A stretch of DNA of 64,000 nucleotides from Stutzerimonas stutzeri (GTDB lineage: Bacteria > Pseudomonadota > Gammaproteobacteria > Pseudomonadales > Pseudomonadaceae). The stretch lies in the NCBI RefSeq assembly GCF_024451105.1, contig NZ_JANGEY010000009.1:1-64000 (forward strand). The letters are read 5' to 3'. Shown piece after piece: positions 1 through 8,926 of the stretch. A model generated the notes under the pieces. The model was not told the DNA's origin and searched no databases. It saw only the letters and a program-made list of their open reading frames with translations. Positions within the stretch are counted from its first letter, which is position 1; each line of letters opens with the position of its first letter. A program made the translations under genes and the position numbers.

Positions 1-126
1 CGGCTTCGGCTTCGGCTTCGGCTTCGGCTTCGGCTTCGGCTTCGGCTTCGGCTTCGGCTTCGGCTTCGGCTTCGGCTTCGGCTTCGGCTTCGGCTTCGGC
101 TTCGGCTTCGGCTTCGGCTTCGGCTT
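1..126. repeat. Hexanucleotide tandem array, at least 21 perfect units, cut by window edge
   Basis: Plus-strand unit CGGCTT repeated 21 times without a mismatch from position 1 and presumably continuing upstream. On the chpA strand it reads GAAGCC in frame and encodes a Glu-Ala tract after the Hpt domain with His1259. Unit-number change would lengthen or shorten the linker without shifting frame. Confidence 0.98.
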
Positions 127-3100
127 CAGGGTGTGCCGCAACCGCAGCGACCGGCAACTCCGCAACCTCGCCACGACGCAGCGCCGCCATCTGCCCGAGC
201 AGAGCACCCGCCGCAGTCAGCGGCAGCCCCAGCTGCAGCTCCTCAACCTGGCGGGCCAGCAGGTCGTGCCCCTCGTGCAGCAGGCGGACCGCACCGTCGG
301 CGAGCACGAAACGGCCGTCGCTCAACCCCTCGTAGACGAACTCCAGCTCGTGCGCCAGATCGCCGATGGCGCGCACGCCGGCCATCCGCGCGCCGCCCTT
401 GAGGGTGTGCAGGTCGCGCTGCAGGGCCGCCAGGGCCGCACGCGCCTGGGGCTCGGCCAGCCAGCGCTCGAGCGCCTCGCCGGCGCTCTCGAGGATGTCG
501 CCGGCCTCCTCGAGGAAGATCTCGACCATCTCGGCATCGTAGGCCTCATCCTCGGCAGGCTCGCTCAAGGCCTGAGACGACTGCTCGGCCGGCGCGGCGA
601 AGTCTTGCGGTGCCGGGGCGTCCTCGGCGTGCGCTTCGGGCACGCTCGACAGATCGAACTCGACAACCGCGGCGAACTCCGGCTCGGCCGGCGACGGCTC
701 GTCGGCCGGCACCGCGAACTCCGACGGCGCCGCGGCGTCCTCGACGGGCGCTTCGGGCGCGCTCGCCAGGTCGAACTCGGCAACCGCGGCGAATTCCGGC
801 TCGCCCGGCCTGCTCGCCTGCTCGAGCAATTGCTGCAAGGCCTGAACCCGCGCCGGCTGCGCTGCAACCTCGAGACCGGCGGCGACCTGGTCCATCATGC
901 CGATCAGCGCCTCGTGGGCGACCTCGACCTCGCGGAAGAAGGGACCATCGACCGCCAGGCGCGCCTCACCGACGGCGGCGTAAATGGCCAGCAGTGCGAC
1001 GCACAGTTGCTCGACCTGGGGAAGTTCGGCGTGCTGCGCGCCGCGCGCCAGGGTCGCCAGTTCGTCGCGCAGCGCCTCGAGTTCCTCGCGCTCGGCCGGG
1101 TGCTGGCGCCAGCGCGCCAGCAGGTCGTCGGCGTCCAGCAGGATGTCCATGCCTTCGGCGAGGAACTGGCTGATCAACCTGGGGTCGCGGCGCTCCTGGC
1201 TGCGCCAGCCGGCTTCGGCCGCCTCCAGCTGTTCCTGCTGCAACTGGTGGGCACGGGCCAGCAGCACATCGCCGCCGGGCAGGCTGGCCAGCGGCGCGTG
1301 GCCCAGGCTGGCCAGCCCCCGGCGCAACAGTTTCTCGGCATCGCGCAGCAGCTCGGCGGCGGCCAGGCCGAAGGGGATCAGGTTGGTCTTGAACTCCTTG
1401 GCCAGCTTCTCCAGCGGCGCCGCCAGCTCGGCGATCGGCTGGATGCCTGCCATGTAGGCGCTGCCCTTGAGGGTATGCAGGGCGCGCTGCAGTTCATCGG
1501 TGACCGGCTGCGGCAGCTCGCGCTCGCAGGCCTCGAGGAAGCGGGCGATGGCTTCGAGGTGGGCGTCGGCCTCCGCCAGGAAGACTTCCAGCAGCTGCGG
1601 ATCGAGCAGCTCCTCCTCGCCAGCGACCTCGGCAGACGCCTCGGCGGGCAGCGGCGAAAGGTCGGCGACCGGCTCGTCGACGCCAGGCCCGGCTGCCGGC
1701 TCGGCAGCCACCAGACTGATCGGCAGCTCGCCGCGCGACAGCGCATGGGCCGCGGCCGCCAGCCGGTCGACGTCGTCGCGCTGGCGCTGGGCCTTGGCGG
1801 CATACTCCTCGACCAGCGCAGGCAGCAGGTCGACCACCTCGCGAATCGTCCGCAGCAGGAGCTCCTCGACCTGGATGCTGCGGTCGATGACCCGGTTGAG
1901 CATGTTCTCGATCGACCAGGCCAGTTCGCCGATGACCAACGCGCGCACCATGCGCCCGCTGCCCTTGAGGGTGTGGAAGGCGCGGCGCACCTCGGTGAGG
2001 GCCTCGCGGTCGGCGGTATCGGCCGCCCACTGCGGCAGGTACTCGTTGATGGTCTCGAGGACCTCGCCGGCCTCCTCGATGAACACCTCCTGGAGGTCCT
2101 CGTCCACCGGCTCCTCGTCGACCGGCGGCGGCAGCAGCTGCGGCGGGGCGTCCAGGGCGGGCGGATTGATCGCCGCGACCGGGACCGCCAGCACCTCGGC
2201 CAGGCTCGGCGCGGCCGATGCGTCGACTGCCGGCTCGGCGGCCGGTTCGACATCGCTCGCGACGGCGGGCGACGGCTCGGCGGGCGCTTCGGCGCCAGCC
2301 TCGAGCTCGAAAGCCGCGCCGTCCGTCGTCGGCTCCGCCGCATCGACCTGCCGGGGCAGCTCGGCCGCCGGCATCGGCACAGGATCGCCGGCTTCGGCTT
2401 CGGCTTCGGCTTCGGCTTCGGCTTCGGCTTCGGCTTCGGCTTCGGCTTCGGCTTCAGCTTCAGCTTCAGCTTCAGCTTCGTCGAGGATCGAGCGAATCGG
2501 CTGCAAACCGTAGCCCAGCGCGCTCAGGCTGTCCTCGGCGACGTCGAGGATCAGGTCGCCCTGGGCGGCATGGTCCTCGGCGATCCGCTCCAGGTAGTAC
2601 TCGACGCTGGTCAGGGCGTCGGCCAAGGTATCCAGGCTCTGCCAGCTGGGCACCGCCTGGCGGACCAGCAACTGCTCGCGGATGTAGCGGCAGCAGGCAT
2701 CCAGCAGGGCCGCGGCACGCGGCAGGGGGATCATGCCGAGGCCGCCACGGACCTGGGTGAGCAGCTCGGGAACCCGCGCCAGATGCTCGTGGTTCCATTG
2801 CGAGCCGATGAACTCGATGATGGCGTCCTTGGCCTGCTCCAGGCCGTTGCGCGCCTCCTTGATCACCAGCTGGTGGATCTGCCCGACGTCGGTGGTCGGC
2901 AGCAGGTTCTCCTCGCCGCGCTCGCCCTCGGCCGGCCCGACCATCCCGGACAGGGTCGCCTCGACGAACAGCAGGGCCCCGGCGATGTCCATCAGCACGG
3001 CATCGCTGGGCTGACGCTGGCCGCCGATCAGCTGGCCGATGGCCGCCAGTTGGTCGGCGATCACCTTGCGTTGCTGACCGAAGCCGAGCACCGCCAGGGT

Positions 3101-4183
3101 GTCGCCGATCTGCTTGAGCGGCACCTGCAGGCCGGCCAGCTCGCCGAGCTGGCGACGGTCGCTGCGGACGAACAGGTCGAGGCTGTCCTTGACCCGCACC
3201 AGCTCCTCGCACAACGCGCCGACCACCGAGCGCATCGCGTCGCGGTCGGGGCCAGCCATGCGCGCACGCTCCTCGTCCACCAGGCGGCTGTCGGGCATCG
3301 CCTCGGCCAGCAGGAAGCGCACCTTGAGTTCGGCGATGCGCCCTTCCTCGCTGGGGCTCTTGGCCACGTAGAACAGCAGGTTCTTCAGCAACTGGTCCGG
3401 TGCCGGCCGGTTGAGCGCCGGCGTGCCGTCGTCGATCAGGCGCTTGAGCTCGTGGTCGACCTCGCGCAGCAGGGTACGCAGGGTGTTGCTGGGCGGGATG
3501 CTCTCGTCGAGCAGACCTTCGACCACCCCGGCCGCCACCGACCACAGCGGGCCGACCGGCGCGCCGGCGGTGAGGCTCTCCAGCTTGGCGAACACCTTGG
3601 CCAGATAGCCCAGCTGGGTCTTCGGTTCCTGGTTGCGCAGATAGCCGACCAGCGCCACCTGCAGCATCTGCCGCAGCTTGCGCAGCAGGGTCGGCAGGCC
3701 GGCGCGCTCGAGGCGCTCGAGGGCAGCCGCCGGCAGGGCGGCGGGGCGTGCGGACTGCAGGTCGGGCGCGAACAGGCTGGTTTCCGAGAGCAGGCTCTCG
3801 CCGCGCGCGGCGCGCAGGTCGTTGAGTAGCGGCAGCACCACCAGCGGCAGGTCGCGACGCGCGCTCTGGATCCGCTCGAGGTAGACCGGCAGTTGCAGGA
3901 TCGCCTGCATCAGCACTTCCAGTGCGTCGCCACGGCTGCCGCGCCCCTCGATCAGGGCCTGCAGCAGCCGCTCCATCTCCTCGGCGAGCAGGGCGGCGCC
4001 ATAGAACTCGACCATCTGCAGGGTGCCCTGCACCTGATGGATGTGGTTCAGGCAGAAACGCAGGCGCGTCGAGTCCTGCGGACTCTCGACGAACGCCTCC
4101 AGGGCCTGGCGGGCCTGCTTGAGGGTTTCCGCGATTTCGCCTTTGACCCACTCCAGGGCGACATAGTCGTGCCGATCACCCAT
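1..4183 (-). CDS. chpA: ChpA-type chemotaxis histidine kinase with multiple Hpt domains (3' end outside window)
   Basis: Reads from ATG at 4183 through the window edge with no stop, giving the first 1394 residues of a CheA-like kinase of the Pil-Chp system, which controls type IV pilus extension and twitching. Histidine phosphotransfer (Hpt) motifs of the form HTLKG are seen with His at residues 737, 903 and 1259, and a looser HQVQG at 49. A further LATLARG stretch around residue 1050 looks like an Hpt whose His is lost, as in the Spt/Tpt domains known from P. aeruginosa ChpA. Glu-Ala tracts encoded by GAAGCC repeats occupy residues 569-598 and 1353 to the edge. The kinase core, CheW-like and receiver domains expected of this family lie beyond position 1. 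Last gene of the pilG-H-I-J-K-chpA run; 24 bases separate it from pilK. Confidence 0.95.
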   Translation of the reverse strand, partial: MGDRHDYVALEWVKGEIAETLKQARQALEAFVESPQDSTRLRFCLNHIHQVQGTLQMVEFYGAALLAEEMERLLQALIEGRGSRGDALEVLMQAILQLPVYLERIQSARRDLPLVVLPLLNDLRAARGESLLSETSLFAPDLQSARPAALPAAALERLERAGLPTLLRKLRQMLQVALVGYLRNQEPKTQLGYLAKVFAKLESLTAGAPVGPLWSVAAGVVEGLLDESIPPSNTLRTLLREVDHELKRLIDDGTPALNRPAPDQLLKNLLFYVAKSPSEEGRIAELKVRFLLAEAMPDSRLVDEERARMAGPDRDAMRSVVGALCEELVRVKDSLDLFVRSDRRQLGELAGLQVPLKQIGDTLAVLGFGQQRKVIADQLAAIGQLIGGQRQPSDAVLMDIAGALLFVEATLSGMVGPAEGERGEENLLPTTDVGQIHQLVIKEARNGLEQAKDAIIEFIGSQWNHEHLARVPELLTQVRGGLGMIPLPRAAALLDACCRYIREQLLVRQAVPSWQSLDTLADALTSVEYYLERIAEDHAAQGDLILDVAEDSLSALGYGLQPIRSILDEAEAEAEAEAEAEAEAEAEAEAEAEAEAEAGDPVPMPAAELPRQVDAAEPTTDGAAFELEAGAEAPAEPSPAVASDVEPAAEPAVDASAAPSLAEVLAVPVAAINPPALDAPPQLLPPPVDEEPVDEDLQEVFIEEAGEVLETINEYLPQWAADTADREALTEVRRAFHTLKGSGRMVRALVIGELAWSIENMLNRVIDRSIQVEELLLRTIREVVDLLPALVEEYAAKAQRQRDDVDRLAAAAHALSRGELPISLVAAEPAAGPGVDEPVADLSPLPAEASAEVAGEEELLDPQLLEVFLAEADAHLEAIARFLEACERELPQPVTDELQRALHTLKGSAYMAGIQPIAELAAPLEKLAKEFKTNLIPFGLAAAELLRDAEKLLRRGLASLGHAPLASLPGGDVLLARAHQLQQEQLEAAEAGWRSQERRDPRLISQFLAEGMDILLDADDLLARWRQHPAEREELEALRDELATLARGAQHAELPQVEQLCVALLAIYAAVGEARLAVDGPFFREVEVAHEALIGMMDQVAAGLEVAAQPARVQALQQLLEQASRPGEPEFAAVAEFDLASAPEAPVEDAAAPSEFAVPADEPSPAEPEFAAVVEFDLSSVPEAHAEDAPAPQDFAAPAEQSSQALSEPAEDEAYDAEMVEIFLEEAGDILESAGEALERWLAEPQARAALAALQRDLHTLKGGARMAGVRAIGDLAHELEFVYEGLSDGRFVLADGAVRLLHEGHDLLARQVEELQLGLPLTAAGALLGQMAALRRGEVAELPVAAVAAHPEAEAEAEAEAEAEAEAEAEAEAEAEAEAEAEAEAEAEAEAEA
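2391..2480. repeat. Second hexanucleotide tandem array in chpA, 15 units
   Basis: On the plus strand there are ten GCTTCG units, four GCTTCA units and one final GCTTCG. On the coding strand these are GAAGCC and the synonymous GAAGCT, giving residues 569-598 of ChpA as a Glu-Ala tract between the N-terminal region and the Hpt domain with His737. The clustered synonymous variants suggest unit duplication. Confidence 0.97.
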
Positions 4184-4207
4184 AGCGACTCCACACATTG
4201 ATCATGG

Positions 4208-5092
4208 TTACCCCTTTCGGGTAAAGGCCAGCACCTGCTCATCGGCGACCGGCTGCAGCTGCGGATGGCGCCAGTCGGCCACTTCGCCGACCCCGATCAC
4301 CAGCAGCCCGCCCGGCCCCAGGCGCTCGACCAGGCGCGACAGGATCTCGCGCCGACGCCAGCGCCGAAAATAGATCAGCAGGTTCTGACAGAAGATGACA
4401 TCCATGCCGCGTTGCGGCGCACGCTCGAGTTCGAGCACGTTCAGTCGGGCGAAGCAGACCCGCTCGCGCAGGGCCTCGCAGATCCGATAGCTGCCGTCGG
4501 CCTCGGCCTGGAAATAGCGCTCCAGCAGCTCGCCCGGCAGCTCGCCGAGCCGTCGGGCGCCGTAGCGTCCCTCGCGGGCGCGGGCCAGGGCGCTGAGGCT
4601 CAGGTCGGTCGCGGTGACCCCGAAGCGCCCGTCCTCCAGCCCGGCCTCGCGCTGCACCTCGGCGGCGGCCAGGGCCAGCGAGTAGGCCTCCTCGCCGGTA
4701 GAGCAACCGACGCTCCACAACTGCCAGGCGCGCCCGCTCTGCAGCTCGTCCAGACGCCCGCGCAGATAGCCGGCGAGATGGACGAAGGATGCGGGATGAC
4801 GGAAGAACCGGGTTTCCTGCACGGTCAGCAGGTCCATCAGGTGCGACCACTCGACCGCACCGCGCGGACCGTCGGTCACCTGGCGGTAGTAGCTGGCGTA
4901 ACTCTCCAGCCCCAGCTCGCGCAGGCGCCTGGTCAGGGTGGTCTGCAGGAAAGTGCGGCGCTGCTCGCTGAGCACCATGCCGCTGCGGGTTTCCAGCAGT
5001 TCCTGCCAGGCACGGAATTCCGCTGCCGTGATGTCGGGCAGCGGCTTCATCGCCCAGACCGCGCTTGGCTGCATGCCGCGCCCCTCGTTCAT
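4208..5092 (-). CDS. pilK: PilK, CheR-type protein-glutamate methyltransferase
   Basis: A 294-residue CheR-family protein predicted to methylate glutamates of the PilJ receptor using S-adenosylmethionine. An N-terminal helical CheR domain (about residues 20-90, with LTVQETRFFRHP) is followed by a Rossmann methyltransferase domain with the SAM motif WSVGCSTGEEAYS and later the IFCQNLLIYF stretch typical of CheR. It lies between pilJ and chpA, the standard order. The start is uncertain: ATG at 5074 (residue 7) has a GAGGGG ribosome-binding sequence just upstream, better placed than anything before 5092, so the protein may be six residues shorter. Confidence 0.93.
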   Translation of the reverse strand: MNEGRGMQPSAVWAMKPLPDITAAEFRAWQELLETRSGMVLSEQRRTFLQTTLTRRLRELGLESYASYYRQVTDGPRGAVEWSHLMDLLTVQETRFFRHPASFVHLAGYLRGRLDELQSGRAWQLWSVGCSTGEEAYSLALAAAEVQREAGLEDGRFGVTATDLSLSALARAREGRYGARRLGELPGELLERYFQAEADGSYRICEALRERVCFARLNVLELERAPQRGMDVIFCQNLLIYFRRWRRREILSRLVERLGPGGLLVIGVGEVADWRHPQLQPVADEQVLAFTRKG

Positions 5093-5136
5093 GCTCGTCC
5101 GACGGCAGCCCGGTCAGGCTGCCGCGCTCCATGGCC

Positions 5137-7185
5137 TCAGGCCTGCTCCCGGTGTTCCGGCAGGGTGAAGCCGGATACCGACTTGCGCATGTCGCTGGCC
5201 ATCTTGGCCAGGTTGCCGATGCTGCGCGCGGTGGCGGTGGTGCCCGAGGAGGTCTGGGTGGTGATCTCCTGGATGACGTACATGGTGTTGGAGATGTGGC
5301 CGGCCGAGGAGGACTGCTGGCGAGCGGCGTTGGAAATGTTCTGGATCAGCGCCGCGAGGCTGCGCGATACCTTCTCGATCTCTTCCAGCGCCACACCGGC
5401 GTCCTGCGCCAGGCGGGCGCCGCGGACCACCTCGGTGGTGGTCTGTTCCATGGAGATGACCGCCTCGTTGGTGTCGGTCTGAATGGTCTTCACCAGCGCC
5501 TCGATCTGCTTGGTCGCCGCCGAGGAACGTTCCGCGAGACGCTGTACTTCGTCGGCTACCACCGCGAAGCCGCGACCGGCGTCGCCAGCCATGGACGCCT
5601 GGATCGCCGCGTTCAGTGCGAGGATGTTGGTCTGGTCGGCAATGTCGTTGATCAGGCTGACGATGTCGCCGATCTCCTGGGAAGATTCGCCGAGACGCTT
5701 GATCCGCTTGGAGGTGTCCTGGATCTGCTCGCGAATGTTGTCCATGCCGGAGATGGTGTTCTGCACCACCTCGTTGCCCTTGTTGGCGATGGCTACCGAG
5801 CGCTCCGCCACCGCGGCGGATTCGGCGGCGTTGGCCGATACCTGGTCGATGGATACTGCCATCTCGTTGATCGCCGCGGAGGCGCCGGCGATTTCCTGGG
5901 CCTGGTGCTCGGAGGCCTCGGCCAGGTGCATGGCGGTGGCCTGGGTTTCCTGGGCGGCGGCAGCCACCTGCACGGCGGTCTGGTTGATGGTCTCCACCAG
6001 ATCGCGCAGCTGGTCGATGGAGTAGTTGATGGAGTCGGCGATGGCGCCGGTGAAGTCCTCGGTCACGGTCGCCTGCACGGTCAGGTCGCCGTCGGCGAGG
6101 TCGCCGATCTCGTCGAGCAGACGCAGGATCGCGGTCTGGTTGCGGTCGTTCTTCTCGGCGGTCTCGGCCAGACGGGTACGCGTGTCGCGGACCAGGATCA
6201 GCGCCATCAGCATGATCGACGCCAGGGCGAGCAGACCGAGCAGGTAGCCGGCCAGGGTGTTGAAGGAGCGGCTGTCGGCCAGGCTCTCGAAGTCCTCGGC
6301 CAGACGGGTGGTGTTCTCCAGCACCTTCTGCGACACGCCGAAGATGTTGTTGGCCGACTCGCGCACCTGGAACAGCTGCGGCGAGGTCTCGAGGATCTCG
6401 TCCACCGAGCCGGAGACGAAGGCGAACAGTTCGGTGATCTCGTTCAGACGGCTGATGGCCTCGGCATCGGTCACCTGGGTGATGCCCATCGCCGGGTTGC
6501 CCTCGTGCATGCCGCGCAGTACGCGGCCGAACAGGCTGGCATCGCGACCGAAGCTGTCGGCGGCCTGCACCGAGTCCTCGGCGCCGGCGAGCACCTTGTT
6601 CACCGAGGCGAGGATACGTTCGGCGAGCAGGGTCTGGCGCTGGGCTACGGCCACCTGGTCGGCGGAAGCGCCGTTCTCGAGCAGGATGTCCACCACCTCC
6701 TCGTACTCGGCCTGCAGCTGCGGGACGGTTTCGGCCAGGGTCTCGGCCACCTGGTGCAGCGACAGCACGGTCTGCTGGCTGGCCAGGATGGCGTCGGCGC
6801 TGTCGCGCAGGCGGGCCCACTCGCGCTCCAGGGCAGCCATGTCGGCGGCGACCGCCTCCGGGCTGGCCGGCAGACCGGTGGCCGAATCGCCCTCGGCCAG
6901 CCAGTTCCAGCGCTGCTGGAAGTCGTCGCGCTCGCTCTTCAGCAGGGCGAAGGCCTCGCCCTTGCCGCCGGCCGCCTCGATGGCGTTCTTGGCGATACCC
7001 TGGGACAGCAGGCGCAGCTCGCCGGCATGGGCGATGTACTGCTTGTCGTATTCCGACTGCTGGTTGAGGTATGCGAAGTTGGCGAACAGCAGCACCACGG
7101 AGACGATCAGGACGGCGAACAGCCCCCCGATCAGCGTGCTGCTGCGCATGCCGGTGAAGAGATTGCCTGCGTTGAGTTTTTTCAT
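5137..7185 (-). CDS. pilJ: PilJ, methyl-accepting chemotaxis receptor of the Pil-Chp system
   Basis: A 682-residue transmembrane chemoreceptor that feeds ChpA through CheW-like adaptors to control type IV pili. A first membrane helix at about residues 18-38, a long helical periplasmic part, a second membrane helix at about 306-332, then HAMP and the cytoplasmic signalling domain. The conserved hairpin tip is clear ([16 protein letters not shown], about residues 515-530). I chose ATG 7185 rather than upstream 7236 because a GGGGG tract sits just before it and the result is the usual PilJ length. It is followed by pilK after 45 bases. Confidence 0.96.
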   Translation of the reverse strand: MKKLNAGNLFTGMRSSTLIGGLFAVLIVSVVLLFANFAYLNQQSEYDKQYIAHAGELRLLSQGIAKNAIEAAGGKGEAFALLKSERDDFQQRWNWLAEGDSATGLPASPEAVAADMAALEREWARLRDSADAILASQQTVLSLHQVAETLAETVPQLQAEYEEVVDILLENGASADQVAVAQRQTLLAERILASVNKVLAGAEDSVQAADSFGRDASLFGRVLRGMHEGNPAMGITQVTDAEAISRLNEITELFAFVSGSVDEILETSPQLFQVRESANNIFGVSQKVLENTTRLAEDFESLADSRSFNTLAGYLLGLLALASIMLMALILVRDTRTRLAETAEKNDRNQTAILRLLDEIGDLADGDLTVQATVTEDFTGAIADSINYSIDQLRDLVETINQTAVQVAAAAQETQATAMHLAEASEHQAQEIAGASAAINEMAVSIDQVSANAAESAAVAERSVAIANKGNEVVQNTISGMDNIREQIQDTSKRIKRLGESSQEIGDIVSLINDIADQTNILALNAAIQASMAGDAGRGFAVVADEVQRLAERSSAATKQIEALVKTIQTDTNEAVISMEQTTTEVVRGARLAQDAGVALEEIEKVSRSLAALIQNISNAARQQSSSAGHISNTMYVIQEITTQTSSGTTATARSIGNLAKMASDMRKSVSGFTLPEHREQA

Positions 7186-7279
7186 CGTCTGGCCCCCGCC
7201 TGGACCTTCCACACTGAAACGGATTCCAAGTAACACCGCGGGCCGACGACGCCGTCCCGCACGAAAGATCTAGCTGTAG

Positions 7280-7816
7280 CTATACGGCAACGTCGAGGAA
7301 CGCCGACTCCCTGGCCAGCGCATGCGGACTGAACACCAGCCAGGGCCGCTCGCGCTGGAACACGCCGTGGATCAGGGGTTGCAGGGCGGCCTCGAGCGGT
7401 GGCAGCTGCTCGGTGAAGGCCTCCACGGAGAAGTGCTGCATGCCGAACACCTCGTCGACCACCAGGCCGGCGAACACCTTGTCGTGCTCGACCACCAGCA
7501 CCCGCCGCTGCTTGCGCAGCGGCGACAGCTCGCCGCCGAGGAAGCCGCACAGGTCGACGATCGGCAGCAGGCGCCCGCGCACGTTGGCCACGCCCTTCAC
7601 CCAGCCCTTCACTCCGGGCAGCTGGGTATGACGCGGCTCGTGCAACACTTCGCCGATCTCGCCCATCGGCGCGACGAACAGTCTGCTGCCCAGGCGAAAG
7701 CCGATGCCGCTCCAGCTCTGCGCCACTTCCTGCTGGGCCGGCAGACCCGCGGAATAGCGCCGGCAGAGCCGGTCGATGTCGAGCAGTTGCTGAAAAGGAG
7801 TCATGACATCGGACAT
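7280..7816 (-). CDS. pilI: PilI, CheW-like adaptor
   Basis: A 178-residue single CheW domain, predicted to couple PilJ to the ChpA kinase in the cytoplasm. CheW features visible: GIGFRLGSRLFVAPMGEI in the first beta layer, the VKGVANVRGRLLPIVDL stretch, and VLVVEHDKVFAGLVVDEV. Sits between pilH and pilJ in the conserved order. ATG at 7816 is used; an in-frame ATG at 7804 is an alternative without a visible ribosome-binding site. Confidence 0.94.
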   Translation of the reverse strand: MSDVMTPFQQLLDIDRLCRRYSAGLPAQQEVAQSWSGIGFRLGSRLFVAPMGEIGEVLHEPRHTQLPGVKGWVKGVANVRGRLLPIVDLCGFLGGELSPLRKQRRVLVVEHDKVFAGLVVDEVFGMQHFSVEAFTEQLPPLEAALQPLIHGVFQRERPWLVFSPHALARESAFLDVAV

Positions 7817-7859
7817 GCCGACCCTGGCCTTCTGTGTGATCCGGGATTGTCGAGCGCCT

Positions 7860-8225
7860 TCAACCGGCCTGGACGGCGGCGATGGTCTTGAGCAGGGTGT
7901 CCTCTTCGACCGGCTTGGTCAGGTAGTCGCGTGCGCCCTGGCGCTTGCCCCAGACCTTATCGGTTTCCTGATCCTTGGTGGTGACGATGATGACCGGAAT
8001 GTGACCTGTTTCCGGATCCTTGGTCAGCTGGCGGGTGGCCTGGAAACCGTTGAGCCCCGGCATCACCACGTCCATCAGCACCACATCGGGCTTTTCCTGA
8101 CGCGCCAGAGCGACGCCGTCGGCGCCGTTCTCCGCCTTGAGTACCTGATGGCCATGCTTCTCGAGCATGGCGGTCAGCTTGTACATCTCGGTCGGCGAGT
8201 CATCAACAATCAGAATACGAGCCAT
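7860..8225 (-). CDS. pilH: PilH, CheY-like response regulator
   Basis: A 121-residue stand-alone receiver domain with no output domain. The acidic pocket (ILIVDDSPTE), phosphoacceptor strand VVLMDVVMPG, the conserved Thr of IIVTTKD and the Lys of YLTKPV are all present. In P. aeruginosa PilH and PilG act with ChpA, PilH being linked to pilus retraction. The start at 8225 (MARILIVDD) is preferred over the longer frame from 8300 because receiver homology begins there and the length matches the family. Confidence 0.95.
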   Translation of the reverse strand: MARILIVDDSPTEMYKLTAMLEKHGHQVLKAENGADGVALARQEKPDVVLMDVVMPGLNGFQATRQLTKDPETGHIPVIIVTTKDQETDKVWGKRQGARDYLTKPVEEDTLLKTIAAVQAG

Positions 8226-8271
8226 GGAGTCCCCCAAAAAAGGCACGCGTCGGCAGCCGCAAGGCCGGACG

Positions 8272-8682
8272 TCAGGTGGTTGCTTGCTCCACCGGTACAA
8301 AGCCGGGAACGTGCGCCTTGATGGCGCCGAGCAGTTCTTCCTTGCTGAAGGGCTTGGTCAGGTACTGGTCGGAGCCGACGATACGTCCCTTGGCCTTGTC
8401 GAACAGGCCGTCCTTGGAGGACAGCATGATCACCGGCGTGGATTTGAACGCACTATTATTCTTGATCAGGGCGCAGGTTTGGTAGCCGTCCAGGCGCGGC
8501 ATCATGATGTCGACGAAGATGATGTTCGGATGCGAATCGGCGATCTTGGCCAGAGCATCGAAACCGTCGACGGCAGTGATGACGTCACAACCCACCTTCT
8601 TAAGCAGCGTTTCGGCGGTCCGACGAATCGTCTTGGAGTCGTCGATCACCATGACTTTCAAGCCTTCGGAATGTTGTTCCAT
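8272..8682 (-). CDS. pilG: PilG, CheY-like response regulator
   Basis: First gene of the Pil-Chp run: a 136-residue single receiver with pocket VMVIDDSKTIRR, phosphoacceptor IIFVDIMMPRLDGY, Thr/Ser region VIMLSSKDG and YLTKPF. In P. aeruginosa PilG is associated with pilus extension and cAMP signalling. ATG 8682 (MEQHSEGLK) gives the family length; the upstream frame to 8748 is not homologous. The promoter for the operon should lie in the 244-base gap shared with divergent gshB. Confidence 0.95.
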   Translation of the reverse strand: MEQHSEGLKVMVIDDSKTIRRTAETLLKKVGCDVITAVDGFDALAKIADSHPNIIFVDIMMPRLDGYQTCALIKNNSAFKSTPVIMLSSKDGLFDKAKGRIVGSDQYLTKPFSKEELLGAIKAHVPGFVPVEQATT

Positions 8683-8926
8683 GTCTGCCCTACCATTGCC
8701 TCGGTGAGTCGTTGTTGTCCATCGCCCATACGCTTGCGGCGCTGCCACTCACGGGCTGCAACCTGATCGCCGGGGCTTTTTAGCACACTCTCCGGAGGCA
8801 AAGCCATAAGCCCCGGAAGTGCAAGGTTTTTCCTTGACTCAAGGCAAACTCGCGGCCACCTTGGGCAACCGTCAATCGCCTTGTTCGGCTGCCAAGCCGT
8901 GGTTTTCGTTGTGGAGGAGTTCCCCT

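Noticed and set aside
1..126. Array at the window start as a CRISPR or minisatellite
   Set aside because: No spacers; it is a six-base unit translated in frame as part of chpA.
131..3829. 1232-codon plus-strand open frame opposite chpA
   Set aside because: Antisense shadow created by high GC and by the hexanucleotide arrays; its product has low-complexity Phe-Gly and Gln/Arg/Leu runs and no domain, whereas the minus frame has Hpt motifs.
5065..7233. 722-codon plus-strand open frame over pilJ
   Set aside because: Complement of the MCP helical repeats; Gly/Leu/His-rich product with no domain.
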